From Bombella mellum (GTDB taxonomy: Bacteria; Pseudomonadota; Alphaproteobacteria; Acetobacterales; Acetobacteraceae): a stretch of DNA of 64,000 bases. Location: positions 434,001 to 498,000 of the forward strand of contig NZ_PDLY01000001.1 in assembly GCF_014048465.1 (NCBI RefSeq), in the 5' to 3' direction. Both the position numbers and the translations under genes were made by a program. Each line of letters starts with the position of its first letter. Position 1 is the stretch's first letter. The notes below the pieces were generated by a model, which made no database searches, was not told where the DNA came from, and saw only the letters and a list, made by a program, of their open reading frames with translations. This document shows, in pieces, positions 26,945-37,700 of the stretch.

Positions 26945-27006
26945 GACGGAAACAAAAATCGTCTAAATATTCGAAATTTCTGTTTACACAGACGATCGTC
27001 TTGTGT
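26945..27006. promoter_or_regulatory. Candidate controller-protein operators between divergent C-R and M-S operons
   Basis: ACACAGACGATCGTCTTGTGT (26986-27006) is an inverted repeat with a perfect 12-bp core AGACGATCGTCT (26990-27001) and arms offset by one base. A weaker partner, GACG ... ATCGTC, lies at 26945-26962. Paired dyads in the divergent promoter region are expected for C-protein control, but the assignment is inferred. Confidence 0.5.
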
Positions 27007-27038
27007 ACCCATCTGGAAAGTCTGAAGATGAGGGCATT

Positions 27039-28325
27039 ATGGTGGGTAGACACAAATTAAATCCGGAGAGAAGGGAAACTATTCTTTTGCGCCTACAAGA
27101 GCTTCTTATGGCTAACTCTGGAGAAAATGCTTATGAGGAAGCATTTAAAATAATAGTTGCAAAAATATTTGATGAAATAAATGTAAAAAATAAAAAAAGT
27201 AAATTATTTAAGAATTATAAAACGCCAAAAGAAACCAGAGAAAATATTAATAAACTTCTTTATATGGCCTTAGAAAACTGGCCAGGTTCTTTAGAAGAAG
27301 GAAAAACAAATTTAAATGATACACATCTGGATATTTGTGTATCTGAGATTTCTAACATTACCCTATTAGACAAAAATATAGAAATAATAGATGATCTTTT
27401 TGAATATCTTGTTTCTTCTGATTCTAAAGGAAATAAAGGTCAATATTTTACACCAAGAAGTGTAATAGACTTTGCAGTTCATTTGATTGATCCCAAAATA
27501 CACGAAAGTATTATAGACCCATCCTGTGGATCAGGAGGTTTTCTTGTACATTCATTGAATTATATAAAAGAAAAAAATAAAAATTCGTATAAAAATAACG
27601 TTTGGGGATTCGACTTTGATCCAAGAGCCGTAAGAATAGCAAGAACTTTACTCAGAATATCAGGAATAAAAAACCCAAATATATATAACGTTAATAGTCT
27701 AATAAACAATAAATCGCTTGATTTTTTAATAAAAACTAATAAAAATTGCTGCTTGCCAGCAAGTATAGAGTCGATTATGAATGTTGAATTCAACCAGAAA
27801 TCTAAGTTTGATGTTTTATTTGCTAATCCTCCTTTTGCTGGAGAAATAAAGGAAGAGCATATATTAAACTCTTATGATATAAGTAAAGAAAAATCATCAA
27901 TAGAAAGGGATGCGTTGTTTTTGGAAAGGTGTATAAACCTTTTAAATCCAGGAGGACGGTTTGCTATTATTTTACCCCATAATAAGTTGGCTGGAGTAGC
28001 ATGGAAAAAATTACGAATATGGCTCATGCGGAGAGTGAAACTATCACTAGTTGTCGGACTTCCTCGTGCAACATTTATGCCGCATACACCTCAAAAAACA
28101 GCCCTTGTAATCGGAGAAAAACGGCGGAATAATGTTTCTTATCCGCCTAAAAATGAAGAAATAATGTTCTCTATTTGTGATAAAATTGGTAAAGATAGTT
28201 CAGGGCGTCTTATCAAGAAAATAGATTCAGACGAATTTTCTTCTCTATGGGAGCGATCCGATCATGATTTGCATGAAATATTATATCAATATCAAAATTA
28301 TTTAGAAAAAAAGGAGAAAATATAA
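27039..28325 (+). CDS. HsdM-like N6-adenine DNA methyltransferase subunit
   Basis: The 428-aa protein is a gamma-class N6-adenine methylase of the HsdM family. An N-terminal helical region is followed by GQYFTPR (134-140), AdoMet motif I DPSCGSGGFL (160-169) and catalytic motif IV ANPPF (near 262). The ATG at 27039, with GATGAGG six bases upstream, is preferred over a GTG at 27003 that would overlap the candidate operator. It is shorter than typical HsdM. Its stop overlaps the S gene start (TAATG), so the two are made together. It is read divergently from the C-R operon. The gene is very AT-rich with matching AT-ending codon use. Confidence 0.9.
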   Translation: MVGRHKLNPERRETILLRLQELLMANSGENAYEEAFKIIVAKIFDEINVKNKKSKLFKNYKTPKETRENINKLLYMALENWPGSLEEGKTNLNDTHLDICVSEISNITLLDKNIEIIDDLFEYLVSSDSKGNKGQYFTPRSVIDFAVHLIDPKIHESIIDPSCGSGGFLVHSLNYIKEKNKNSYKNNVWGFDFDPRAVRIARTLLRISGIKNPNIYNVNSLINNKSLDFLIKTNKNCCLPASIESIMNVEFNQKSKFDVLFANPPFAGEIKEEHILNSYDISKEKSSIERDALFLERCINLLNPGGRFAIILPHNKLAGVAWKKLRIWLMRRVKLSLVVGLPRATFMPHTPQKTALVIGEKRRNNVSYPPKNEEIMFSICDKIGKDSSGRLIKKIDSDEFSSLWERSDHDLHEILYQYQNYLEKKEKI

Positions 28326-28990
28326 TGTCTATTTTTAATATTATTAGAAGTGGATCTTTGTCAGAATACTATGTTTTGGCACCAGAGAGATATGATCCTC
28401 GTCGCTTGCAAAAAATTACACAGGATTCAGTAAGTTTGGAAGAGCTTTTTTCTATTGAGAATCCAACATTGTCAAAAAGAAATATTTTTGATAATGAAAA
28501 ATATATTGTCATTGATACAGGTGATAGTTTTGAAGGTATAATAAATAATGGAAAAAAAGAAATTTTAGGGAAAGATGTTGGTAGTTCTAAGAAGACTGTT
28601 ACATACGGAGATGTAATAATATCAAGGCTTAGGCCATATTTAAGACAAATTGGTTTTTTAGACAAAAGCTTTTTTGATGGAAAAAAAAATATATTAGTTA
28701 GTACTGAATACTTCATATTAAAATCGAGGGATTCTGATATAAACTCATCTTGGATTGTACCCTTCCTCTTGCTGAGTGAAATTCAAGAGTTATTATCAAG
28801 AGCACAAGAGGGGGGGCACCACCCAAGATTCAGTAAAGCTACACTTAGTGAGATAAAAATACCAATGAACATTGTTGATGATAGAAAAAGACTTTCCTTT
28901 GAAGTGGAAAAATATATAGATAGAATACAATTGAGCTACAAGTTTTTACGAAATCTAACCAATAATATAGAAAATATTATGCAAATCTAA
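28325..28990 (+). CDS. Half-length HsdS-like DNA specificity subunit
   Basis: The 221-aa protein resembles a single half of a Type I specificity subunit. It has one target-recognition domain (about residues 30-180, with GDVIISRLRPYLRQIGFLD and a region ending HHPRFSKATLSEIKIPM), followed by one C-terminal helix region (LSFEVEKYIDRIQLSYKFLRNLT). Full HsdS proteins carry two such units. A one-TRD subunit must dimerise, so an M2S2 enzyme reading a symmetric, interrupted target is expected, as in AhdI. Translationally coupled to the methylase gene. Confidence 0.85.
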   Translation: MSIFNIIRSGSLSEYYVLAPERYDPRRLQKITQDSVSLEELFSIENPTLSKRNIFDNEKYIVIDTGDSFEGIINNGKKEILGKDVGSSKKTVTYGDVIISRLRPYLRQIGFLDKSFFDGKKNILVSTEYFILKSRDSDINSSWIVPFLLLSEIQELLSRAQEGGHHPRFSKATLSEIKIPMNIVDDRKRLSFEVEKYIDRIQLSYKFLRNLTNNIENIMQI

Positions 28991-29025
28991 TGTTGATTTT
29001 TGGGGAAAAGCCTCTAGGCAGAGAA

Positions 29026-29431
29026 CATGCTAGTTGTAGCGAGGCAGATTGCCGAGAAGAATACGGAGGGGCGTCCGTCATAAGGTGTTGCGACCTGTCT
29101 TCCCGGCCTTTGAGCCTCCCGAACATAATCTCAATACGATTGCGTCTTTTGCATTTCCGTTGATCGTGTTTTGCTGGTTTCTTTCGGGATTTCCGCCTCG
29201 AGAATATAACTCGAGGTGCATCACGCCAACACAGACCATTTCTGTTAACAAAAATGATCCCTCTCAACACACAACGGTCCTCAATAACACGAGGTTTGTC
29301 GTGGCCCTTCGGGAGAAAAGCTGCAAATACTTCATCTGCTCGTCCATCAGCCGATTAGATATCTCACCTTTAGTCCCCTTTCGGAGCCTAAACCACATCC
29401 GGCCACTCATATCAATGAGTCCTGAACCTAC
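29026..29431 (-). pseudogene. IS5-family transposase remnant, right inverted copy
   Basis: This is the reverse complement of 25412-25817, again 406 bp and with the same internal deletion and frameshifts. The only differences seen by eye are three substitutions within the last 15 bp of the inner end. The outer end (CCTGAACCTAC) touches the hemF stop codon. The shared degeneracy means that the two arms are copies of one already-decayed element, not two independent IS insertions. Confidence 0.82.
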
Positions 29432-30333
29432 GGCCAGATGACGGCCGGTGGCATGGACATCAGGATGGCCTCCGTGTTGCCACCTGTTTTCAGGCCGAAC
29501 AGGGTGCCCCGGTCATACAGGAGGTTGAACTCCACATAGCGGCCCCGTCGCCGGAGCTGGGCCTGACGGTCTTCGTCCGTCCAGGGGGTGAACATCCGCT
29601 TGCGGACGATGCCGACATAGCTGTTCAGGAAGGCTTCTCCCACGTCCCGGGTGAAGGCGAAGTCATTGGCGAGGTTCTGGCTGTCCAGCCAGTCATAGAA
29701 GATGCCTCCCAGCCCACGGGGTTCGTTGCGGTGCTTCAGGAAGAAATATTCATCACACCATTTCCTGAAGCGGGGGTAATATTCCGGATCGTGCCTGTCA
29801 CAGGCTTTCTGAAAGGCCTGGTGGAACGTGGCCGCATCCTCGATGGCCTCCGGGCTTTTCGGGAACATGGGGGTGATGTCGCCGCCACCACCGAACCACC
29901 CCTTTGAGGTGATGATCATGCGGGTGTTGAAATGTGCCGCACTGACATGGGGGTTGCAGGGGTGCGCCACCAGCGAGATGCCTGTGGCGAAGAAGCGGGG
30001 GTCTTCCTCCGCACCGGGAATGGTCTTGCGGAATTCCGGCGAGAATTCACCCCAGACGGTGGAGACGTTCACGCCGACCTTCTCGAAGACACGCCCTTTC
30101 ATGATGGACATGACACCGCCACCGCCTTCTGGCCGGTCCCAGGCCGTACGCTGGAAACGCCCCGGCTGCTCATGCCCGGCCAGAGCGGGAGCATCCCCGG
30201 CTGCCGCCTCGTCTTCCAGAGCCTCATAGGTGGCGCATATCCTGTCCCGCAGACTCTCGAACCAGCTGCGGGCCTCGTCCGTCAGGCCGGCATGGGGCAG
30301 GTCGGGCAGGGCAAAGGGCGTTGAGGATGGCAT
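29428..30333 (-). CDS. hemF: Oxygen-dependent coproporphyrinogen-III oxidase
   Basis: HemF oxidatively decarboxylates coproporphyrinogen III in haem synthesis. The 301-aa product starts at the ATG at 30333 (AGGAG six bases upstream); ATGs at 30339 and GTG-type starts further up lack spacing. Motifs: [72 protein letters not shown] and [19 protein letters not shown]. Alphaproteobacterial HemF commonly ends in PPVVKWP, so the protein looks complete. The TAG stop spans 29428-29430, exactly at the outer boundary of the inserted element, so insertion either preserved or supplied the stop. Confidence 0.95.
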   Translation of the reverse strand: MPSSTPFALPDLPHAGLTDEARSWFESLRDRICATYEALEDEAAAGDAPALAGHEQPGRFQRTAWDRPEGGGGVMSIMKGRVFEKVGVNVSTVWGEFSPEFRKTIPGAEEDPRFFATGISLVAHPCNPHVSAAHFNTRMIITSKGWFGGGGDITPMFPKSPEAIEDAATFHQAFQKACDRHDPEYYPRFRKWCDEYFFLKHRNEPRGLGGIFYDWLDSQNLANDFAFTRDVGEAFLNSYVGIVRKRMFTPWTDEDRQAQLRRRGRYVEFNLLYDRGTLFGLKTGGNTEAILMSMPPAVIWP

Positions 30334-30598
30334 GGGCATCTCCTGATCTGTAAGGGCAGAAACGGGCAGGCGTGTTGCCCCGTATGTGTTGTCCTGACCA
30401 TTCATAGGCCAAAGGTCTCATCATGACTTACTGGCTTTTCCTGATGCTGTAAAAAGGGGGGGCGGGCCTGCCTGTTGATTTTTGGGTTGGTCTTCTGAAA
30501 CACTCTCCGCTATCTGATGGAGGACTGCCGGAAGGGTTGTGCGGGATTGTGTGACCTGCGGGCGGCCATCAGGTCGAGGCAGGATGAAGTGAGGATTT

Positions 30599-31495
30599 AT
30601 GGTTGCAGACAAGATGATCGAGCCTGTCATTGGTGTCATCGGAGGTTCCGGCCTCTATGAGATTGACGGGCTGGAAAACCGGGAATGGCGTCGTTGTGAA
30701 TCCCCCTGGGGTGCCCCTTCTGATGAACTCCTGTTCGGCACGCTGGAAGGCGTCCGCTGCGTGTTCCTGCCCCGTCATGGCCGTGGGCATCCCATTCCGC
30801 CATCCCGCCTGAACTACCGTGCGAACATTGATGCTCTCAAGCGGGCCGGCGTGACGGACATCATCTCCCTGTCCGCCGTGGGGTCTCTCAAGGAGGAGCT
30901 GGCCCCGGGCAACTTCGTGCTGGTGGACCAGTTCATAGACCTGACACAGGGGCGTCCCCGGACCTTCTTCGAGGAAGGCTGCGTGGCCCATGTCAGCATG
31001 GGTGAGCCGGTTTCCGCCCGCATGGCCACCACGCTGGCTGACGAGGCCGAGAAGCTGGGCATCACCGTCACACGGGGCGGCAGCTATGTCGTGATCGAGG
31101 GGCCGCAGTTCTCCACCCGGGCGGAGAGCCAGCTTTACCGCTCCTGGGGGGCGTCCGTCATCGGCATGACGAACATGCCGGAGGCCCGTCTGGCCCGTGA
31201 GGCCGAGATGAACTACGCCACGGTCGCCATGGTGACGGATTATGACTGCTGGCATGAAGAGCATGAGAACGTCACGGTGGAAGCCGTGGTCCGCACCATG
31301 AAGAGCAACTCCAAACATGCTCGGGAGCTGGTGCGCCGGGCCATTCCGGCCCTTGGCAAGGCCCGTCCCATCTGCACCGGCCCCGGTGCGGCTGAGCGTG
31401 CGTTGGATAACGCCATCATTACGCCACCGGAAGCAAGGGACTTTTCCGTTCTGGCCCGTCTGGATGCCGTTGCGGGGCGTGTGCTGTTCAGCTGA
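30599..31495 (+). CDS. mtnP: S-methyl-5'-thioadenosine phosphorylase
   Basis: MtnP phosphorolyses methylthioadenosine to adenine and methylthioribose 1-phosphate in methionine salvage. The 298-aa product has IGVIGGSGLYEIDGL (residues 10-24), FLPRHGRGHPIPPSRLNYRANI, SLSAVGSLKEELAPG, a phosphate/substrate block IEGPQFSTRAESQLYRSWGASVIGMTNMPEARLAREAEM, and TDYDCWHE. Length is normal. GAGG lies five bases before the ATG. Divergent from hemF. Confidence 0.95.
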   Translation: MVADKMIEPVIGVIGGSGLYEIDGLENREWRRCESPWGAPSDELLFGTLEGVRCVFLPRHGRGHPIPPSRLNYRANIDALKRAGVTDIISLSAVGSLKEELAPGNFVLVDQFIDLTQGRPRTFFEEGCVAHVSMGEPVSARMATTLADEAEKLGITVTRGGSYVVIEGPQFSTRAESQLYRSWGASVIGMTNMPEARLAREAEMNYATVAMVTDYDCWHEEHENVTVEAVVRTMKSNSKHARELVRRAIPALGKARPICTGPGAAERALDNAIITPPEARDFSVLARLDAVAGRVLFS

Positions 31496-31525
31496 GCGGC
31501 CAGCCTGACGGTTCCGTGAAAGGAG

Positions 31526-31558
31526 GACCTCCCTGCCGGATGGCGGGGAGGTCTTTCC
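31526..31558. terminator. Terminator between convergent mtnP and SDR gene
   Basis: A 12-bp stem, GACCTCCCTGCC (31526-31537) with GGCGGGGAGGTC (31542-31553), one G-T pair and a GGAT loop, followed by TTT. Confidence 0.7.
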
Positions 31559-31571
31559 GTATGTGGGGCCT

Positions 31572-32360
31572 TCAGAAACCGTGCAGCAGGCCCCCGTCCA
31601 CCGGGATACGGGTACCGGTGATGTAGGCGGCCAGAGGGCTGGCCAGGAAGGCGGCCATGTTGCCCAGCTCTTCCGGCTGACCGTAGCGGCCTGCGGGCAC
31701 GCCATTTTCTTTTTGCCTGCGGAATTCTTCGAGCGGAATGCCAGCCTTCTCGGCCCGTATCCTGTTCAGGGAGACGATGCGGTCGGTCTCGAAGCGGCCG
31801 GGAAGAAGCGTGTTGACGGTCACACCATCACGGGCGACCTCCCGGGCGAGGGTCTTGCCCCAGTTGGCCAGGGCGGAGCGGAGTGCGCTGGACAGGACGA
31901 GATTAGGTATGGGCTCCACCACGCTGGTGGAGGATACCATGATGATCCGGCCGAACTGCCGCCGCCTCATGCCCGGCAGGTACTGGCCGACAAGCTGCAT
32001 GACGGGAAGGAGCATCGTGGCGGCTTCCTTCTGCCAGAGGTCCGGGTCGCAGGCCGTGGCAGGCCCTATGGGTGGGCCGCCACCATTGCCGATGATGATG
32101 TCCGTTTCCGGCATGATGTCCCGCAGCGTCTCAAGGCAGGACCGGACACTGTCAGGGTCGGAGAAATCCATCCTGTGCCAGAGGGGGGTGGTGCCCGTTT
32201 CGTCTGCGAGGGATTGGGCCGTCTGGCGCAGCCTGTCTTCACTGCGGGCCAGAAGGCAGGTCTGGACGCCTTCCCGGGCCAGTGCACGGGCGATGCCCAG
32301 TCCAAGTCCCTGACTTCCCCCCATGATGATGGCGGAGCGGCCTTTCAGATGAAGGTCCAT
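31572..32360 (-). CDS. Atypical short-chain dehydrogenase/reductase (BKR-like, catalytic Tyr/Lys not conserved)
   Basis: The 262-aa product starts at the ATG at 32360 (AGGAG eight bases upstream). The Rossmann motif is GGSQGLGLGIA (about residues 13-23) and NGGGPP replaces the usual NNAG. The serine of the catalytic set is in VSSTSVVEPIPNL, but the YxxxK position reads LSSALRS, so Tyr and Lys are lost. It ends with the usual TGTRIPVDGG. A known SDR subgroup annotated as beta-ketoacyl reductase-like shares this degenerate motif. Substrate and activity are unknown. A start at 32441 would add 27 unsupported residues. Confidence 0.85.
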   Translation of the reverse strand: MDLHLKGRSAIIMGGSQGLGLGIARALAREGVQTCLLARSEDRLRQTAQSLADETGTTPLWHRMDFSDPDSVRSCLETLRDIMPETDIIIGNGGGPPIGPATACDPDLWQKEAATMLLPVMQLVGQYLPGMRRRQFGRIIMVSSTSVVEPIPNLVLSSALRSALANWGKTLAREVARDGVTVNTLLPGRFETDRIVSLNRIRAEKAGIPLEEFRRQKENGVPAGRYGQPEELGNMAAFLASPLAAYITGTRIPVDGGLLHGF

Positions 32361-32544
32361 GTGGCAGTCTCCTGTTCCTGTGTGAGGCCCCGTCATGGGG
32401 CTGGCAGGGGGCAGGATCGGCTCCACACGGGGGGAAAACAAGAGGAAAGAGGGAGGGGCAGGAATGATAACGATATCCTGTCATTTTCCTGATGGTGTCA
32501 GGCAATAACGATTAAAAAAACAGCAGCATCATCGGCACGGCCTT

Positions 32545-32574
32545 CTTGACGCTACAGGGGGCCGTCACTATCTC
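32545..32574 (+). promoter_or_regulatory. groESL promoter, sigma-70 or heat-shock sigma-32 type
   Basis: CTTGACG with the -35 hexamer at 32546-32551, a 17-bp spacer and TATCTC at 32569-32574. The CTTG ... CACTATCT arrangement also fits alphaproteobacterial RpoH promoters. It lies about 110 bp before groES in a gene-free stretch of about 320 bp. Confidence 0.6.
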
Positions 32575-32604
32575 TCACTCGCCCCGTTCGATCGGGGAGT
32601 TTAC

Positions 32605-32631
32605 TGGTGCGCTGCTAGAATGAGCGCAATA
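32605..32631 (+). promoter_or_regulatory. CIRCE-like inverted repeat (HrcA operator variant)
   Basis: TGGTGCGCT, nine spacer bases, then AGCGCAATA. The arms match at 7 of 9 positions and include a perfect TGCGCT/AGCGCA core (32608-32613, 32623-32628). The arm length and N9 spacer are those of CIRCE, but the consensus core GCACTC/GAGTGC is altered. Position in the groES leader supports an HrcA operator. Confidence 0.55.
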
Positions 32632-32680
32632 ACCCGGCTGCGCTGCTTTATGGAAGGGCCAGCCTAAAATGGAGTGATCC

Positions 32681-32971
32681 ATGACGAAGTTTCGTCCCCT
32701 TCACGACCGTGTAGTGGTCCGCCGTCTGGACGGTGAAGAAAAAACCGCCGGTGGCATCATCATTCCTGAGACCGCCAAGGAAAAGCCGATGGAAGGCGAG
32801 GTCCTGGCCGTCGGGTCCGGTGCCCGCAATGAGCAGGGTCAGGTCGTGCCGCTGGATGTCAAGGCTGGCGATCGTGTCCTGTTTGGCAAGTGGTCCGGTA
32901 CCGAGGTGAAGATCGGCGGTGAAGACCTGCTGATCATGAAAGAGAGCGACATTCTGGGCATCGTCGGCTGA
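32681..32971 (+). CDS. groES: Co-chaperonin GroES
   Basis: The 96-aa protein is the heptameric lid of GroEL. It has [12 protein letters not shown] at the N-terminus, the mobile loop [18 protein letters not shown] (about residues 17-34), VLAVGSG and [43 protein letters not shown] precedes the start. groEL follows 54 bp downstream, and both are under the heat-shock-type control region upstream. Confidence 0.98.
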   Translation: MTKFRPLHDRVVVRRLDGEEKTAGGIIIPETAKEKPMEGEVLAVGSGARNEQGQVVPLDVKAGDRVLFGKWSGTEVKIGGEDLLIMKESDILGIVG

Positions 32972-33001
32972 GGCCACATTCCCGGATATTTTTCTCTCTG
33001 A

Positions 33002-34687
<1,686 letters not shown>

Positions 34688-34753
34688 TCGCTCATCCTTT
34701 CCCATCCCGGTCACTACGGCCGGGATGGCCTCCTGTCCCGTACGGGCAGAAAG

Positions 34754-34787
34754 AAAAGCCTCGCTCTTTCGGGAGCGGGGCTTTTTT
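34754..34787 (+). terminator. Rho-independent terminator of groESL
   Basis: AAAAGCCTCGCTC (34754-34766) pairs with GAGCGGGGCTTTT (34773-34785), with one mismatch/wobble, followed by a T-run to 34787. It lies just before the convergent helicase stop and may work for both strands. Confidence 0.88.
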
Positions 34788-34792
34788 GTGTT

Positions 34793-37700
34793 TTAACGGT
34801 TCAGGAAGCCGTCAATGTCGGCCAGTGCTTCGGTCAGGGACAACCGCTGGACGGGTACGCCATCCGGGAAGGCCGAGAGAAGGCGGGACGGCATCCGGCT
34901 GTCCAGAATGATGAACACGCCCCGGTCATCAGCACGGCGGATGAGACGGCCGAAAGCCTGGCGCAGGCGCATCCGGGTGATGAGGTCGTCATAGTCACCC
35001 GGCCTGCCGCCGGAAAGATGGCGGCGGCGTTCCCGATGCAGGATGTCGGGCCGGGGCCAGGGGGTGCGTTCCATCACCACCATGCGGAGTGCCTCTCCGG
35101 GAACATCCACGCCATCCCGCATGGCATCCGTGCCCAGCAGGCAGCTGTTCGTCTCGGTACGGAAGACATCCACCAGCGTGGCGTTGTTCATGGCATCCAC
35201 ATGCTGGGCATAGAGGGGGATGTTCTTCATCCCCAGTGGCTCATGGATGCGGCGGTGGACGTCCTTCAGCCGTCGGATGGCTGTGAACAGCCCCAGTGCT
35301 CCTCCATTGGCAGTTTCAAAAAGGGCCTGAAAGGCCTGCGCCTGTGCTGCCGGGTCCCGTGAAACGTCCGTGATGATGTAGGCCCGTGTCTGGTGGGCAT
35401 AGTCGAAGGGACTCATCAGGGCCGCCCGCATGGGGGGCTTGAGGAAATGCGCCGTGCCCAGACGGCGTTCGGCCTTTTCCCATCCGGCTTCCCCGTCCTC
35501 ATCCGGACTGCGGTCCCGCAGGGTGGCGGAGGTGATGAGCAGCCCGTGCGTGGTGCTTTGCAGGGTGCTGGCGAAGGGAATGGTCGGGTCCAGCCAGTGG
35601 CGGTTCAGGGCGATGTCATGTCCTGCCTGTAGGAGCCGTGTGGCGGGCAGGGGTTCACGATGGATGAAGTCCACATAGGTGGGAAGCCCCCGCTGGATGG
35701 TCGGCTGGTCCATGATGGCCCGCATCATGCTGATCCACCCCTGGAGGCGGGAGAGGGCACGGCGGTACAGGCTGCGTATGGTTCCTTCCAGCCGCTGCTG
35801 GAAGCTGGTGTCCGGGTCTTCGTCCTGATTTTCCAGTGCTTCCTGAAGATGTTTGATGATCCGGTCCAGCGGGGTGACGATGTCCTGAAGGGCCGTGAGC
35901 AGGGCCTCGGCCCGTTCCCTCAGCGGGGCGGGGATGGGGTGCAGGTCGCATTCCTGCCGGGGGTAATGGCCCTGTTCGCCCCGTGTCTGCATCTGTATCT
36001 CATCCATGCGGGCATCAAGCTGCATGTCCAGCATCTGGAGGAAATCCTCGGCAGGCTGGGCGGGGGAGGATTCCTCCACTGCCGTGGCCAGGGGCATGTC
36101 CTCATCATCGTCACTGGAGGCAATGTCAGGGGAAGTGTCCTCCTCCGTCAGGGGGCTTTCCGGCTGGGGTGGGGTCAGACGGGCCTGTCTGGCTTCATGG
36201 AGGCGGCCGCTCCAGCCCGGGCGTGGAAGTCCTTTCTGGGTGGCATGGACGAGGTCCTGAAGACAGTCCTTCAGGGCAGGGAGACGCTCGAGCAGGTCTT
36301 CCATGCGGCGCATCAGCCCACGGGCACGGGAGCGTCCCCCTTCTGCCCCGAGGATCCAGCGGCGCAGGTCAGCCGCTTCCAGCCCGGAGAAGACCAGGGA
36401 GAAGGCACTGTCCGCCGCATCGGGGATGTGATGGCCCTCGTCGAAGACATAGCGGGTGGGGACGCCATTCTCGTCCGCCAGATTGCCGGGGGCCATGTCC
36501 TGCGGCAGCATGGCGTTCCACGCCGCCTGGGACAGGACGAGCGCATGATTGGCGATGACGAACCGGGCATGTTGCGCACGGCGTATGCCATGCTCGATGA
36601 AGCAGCTCTGATAATGCGGGCAGGCGGAATGGATGCATTCGCCCCGCCGGTCGGCAATCATGTTCAGCAGCCCGGGCTGGAACAGGTCCCCGAACCAGCC
36701 GGGCAGGTCGCCTCCCATCAGGTCGCCATCCTCCGTGGTTTCGGCCCAGAGGGCAAGAAAGACCAGCGGGATGAGGCCGGGCTGCCCCTGTGGCTGGCGG
36801 TTGAGGAGAGCTGTGGTGATGTCCTCCAGATTCAGGAGGCAGAGATAGTTTTCCCGCCCCTTGCGGATGACGGCAAGCTCGTGCCGTTCTGTCGGGCTGG
36901 GGTAAAGGCGGGTCAGTTCCTGTTCGATCTGCCGTTGCAGATGGCGGGTATAGGTGCTGACCCAGACCGCTCCGTCATTCTTTTCGGCCCAGAGGCTGGC
37001 CGGGGCGATGTAGCCCATCGTCTTTCCGGTTCCCGTTCCGGCTTCAGCCAGCATGATGTTGGGTGCATTGGCGACATCCCGGGGGGTGAAGGCATAGCTC
37101 GTGGCCGAGGCAAAGTCGGCCTGACCGGGGCGGGGTTCCGCATTCCTGCCCAGCAGGGCGGAAAGACGCCTGCGGGCTTCCTGCTGGCTGACAGGCTGGC
37201 TGCCGGCGGGCGGACGGGCGGCACGGTCCTCCCACTGGGGCAGGCGTTTCCATATTTTCAGGGCATCGGCCTTCCGGCCCCTGCTGGCAGGGGGGGGACC
37301 GTCCTGAGGAGGGAGGGCATCCTTCACGATGTCGTGCCAGCTCCATCCGGCCCGTTCCAGGGTGGGGAGCAGGAGGTGGAGCGTGGCGATTTTCTGGGGA
37401 GGCTGCCCTGACAGTTCATCGAGAAGATGACGGGCGATCCGGTAGAGGATGTCGGCCTGTAGGGGGGCCGTGTCAGCCGGTTCGGCAAGGCCCAGCTCCA
37501 GGGCGAGACCACGGGCCGTCGGGGTCACGCTGCGGGCCGGATGGACGAGAAGGAACAGCTCCAGCAGGTCCAGCCAGGGGGCGGGAGGAGGTTCCGGGGG
37601 CAGCTCCAGCAGGCGGAGCGTGGCAGGGCCGTGGATGAGCAGCGGCGGGGGCAGCAGGCGGAGCGTGTTGCGGACCTCAGGGAGGGGAGTGTCCAGCACC

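Larger units (their letters stand above)
25412..29431. mobile_element. Restriction-modification island bounded by 406-bp inverted repeats derived from an IS5-family element
   Basis: Two inverted copies of a transposase remnant (25412-25817 and 29026-29431) bracket four AT-rich genes for a restriction-modification system. The copies have the same length and the same inner and outer limits, and differ by eye at three positions, all near the inner end. The outer ends read GGTTCAGGACTCATTGA, typical of an IS terminus, and are flanked on both sides by TA, a possible 2-bp target duplication as in some IS5-family groups. The sharply lower GC content compared with fecE and hemF on either side indicates acquisition by transfer. 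Whether it can still move is unknown; no intact transposase lies inside. Confidence 0.82.

Noticed and set aside
26654-28990. Type I restriction system
   Set aside because: M- and S-like genes are present, but there is no HsdR-type translocase; the nuclease is a small PD-(D/E)XK protein and there is a C-like regulator.
25412-29431. Classical composite transposon made of two functional IS copies
   Set aside because: Both arms lack the central transposase region and carry identical frameshifts and limits, so neither is a functional IS and they are not independent insertions.
32461-32485. Fur-like sequence (ATGATAACGATATCC) between the SDR and groES
   Set aside because: Only partial similarity, no dyad symmetry of the right length, and neither neighbour is an iron gene.
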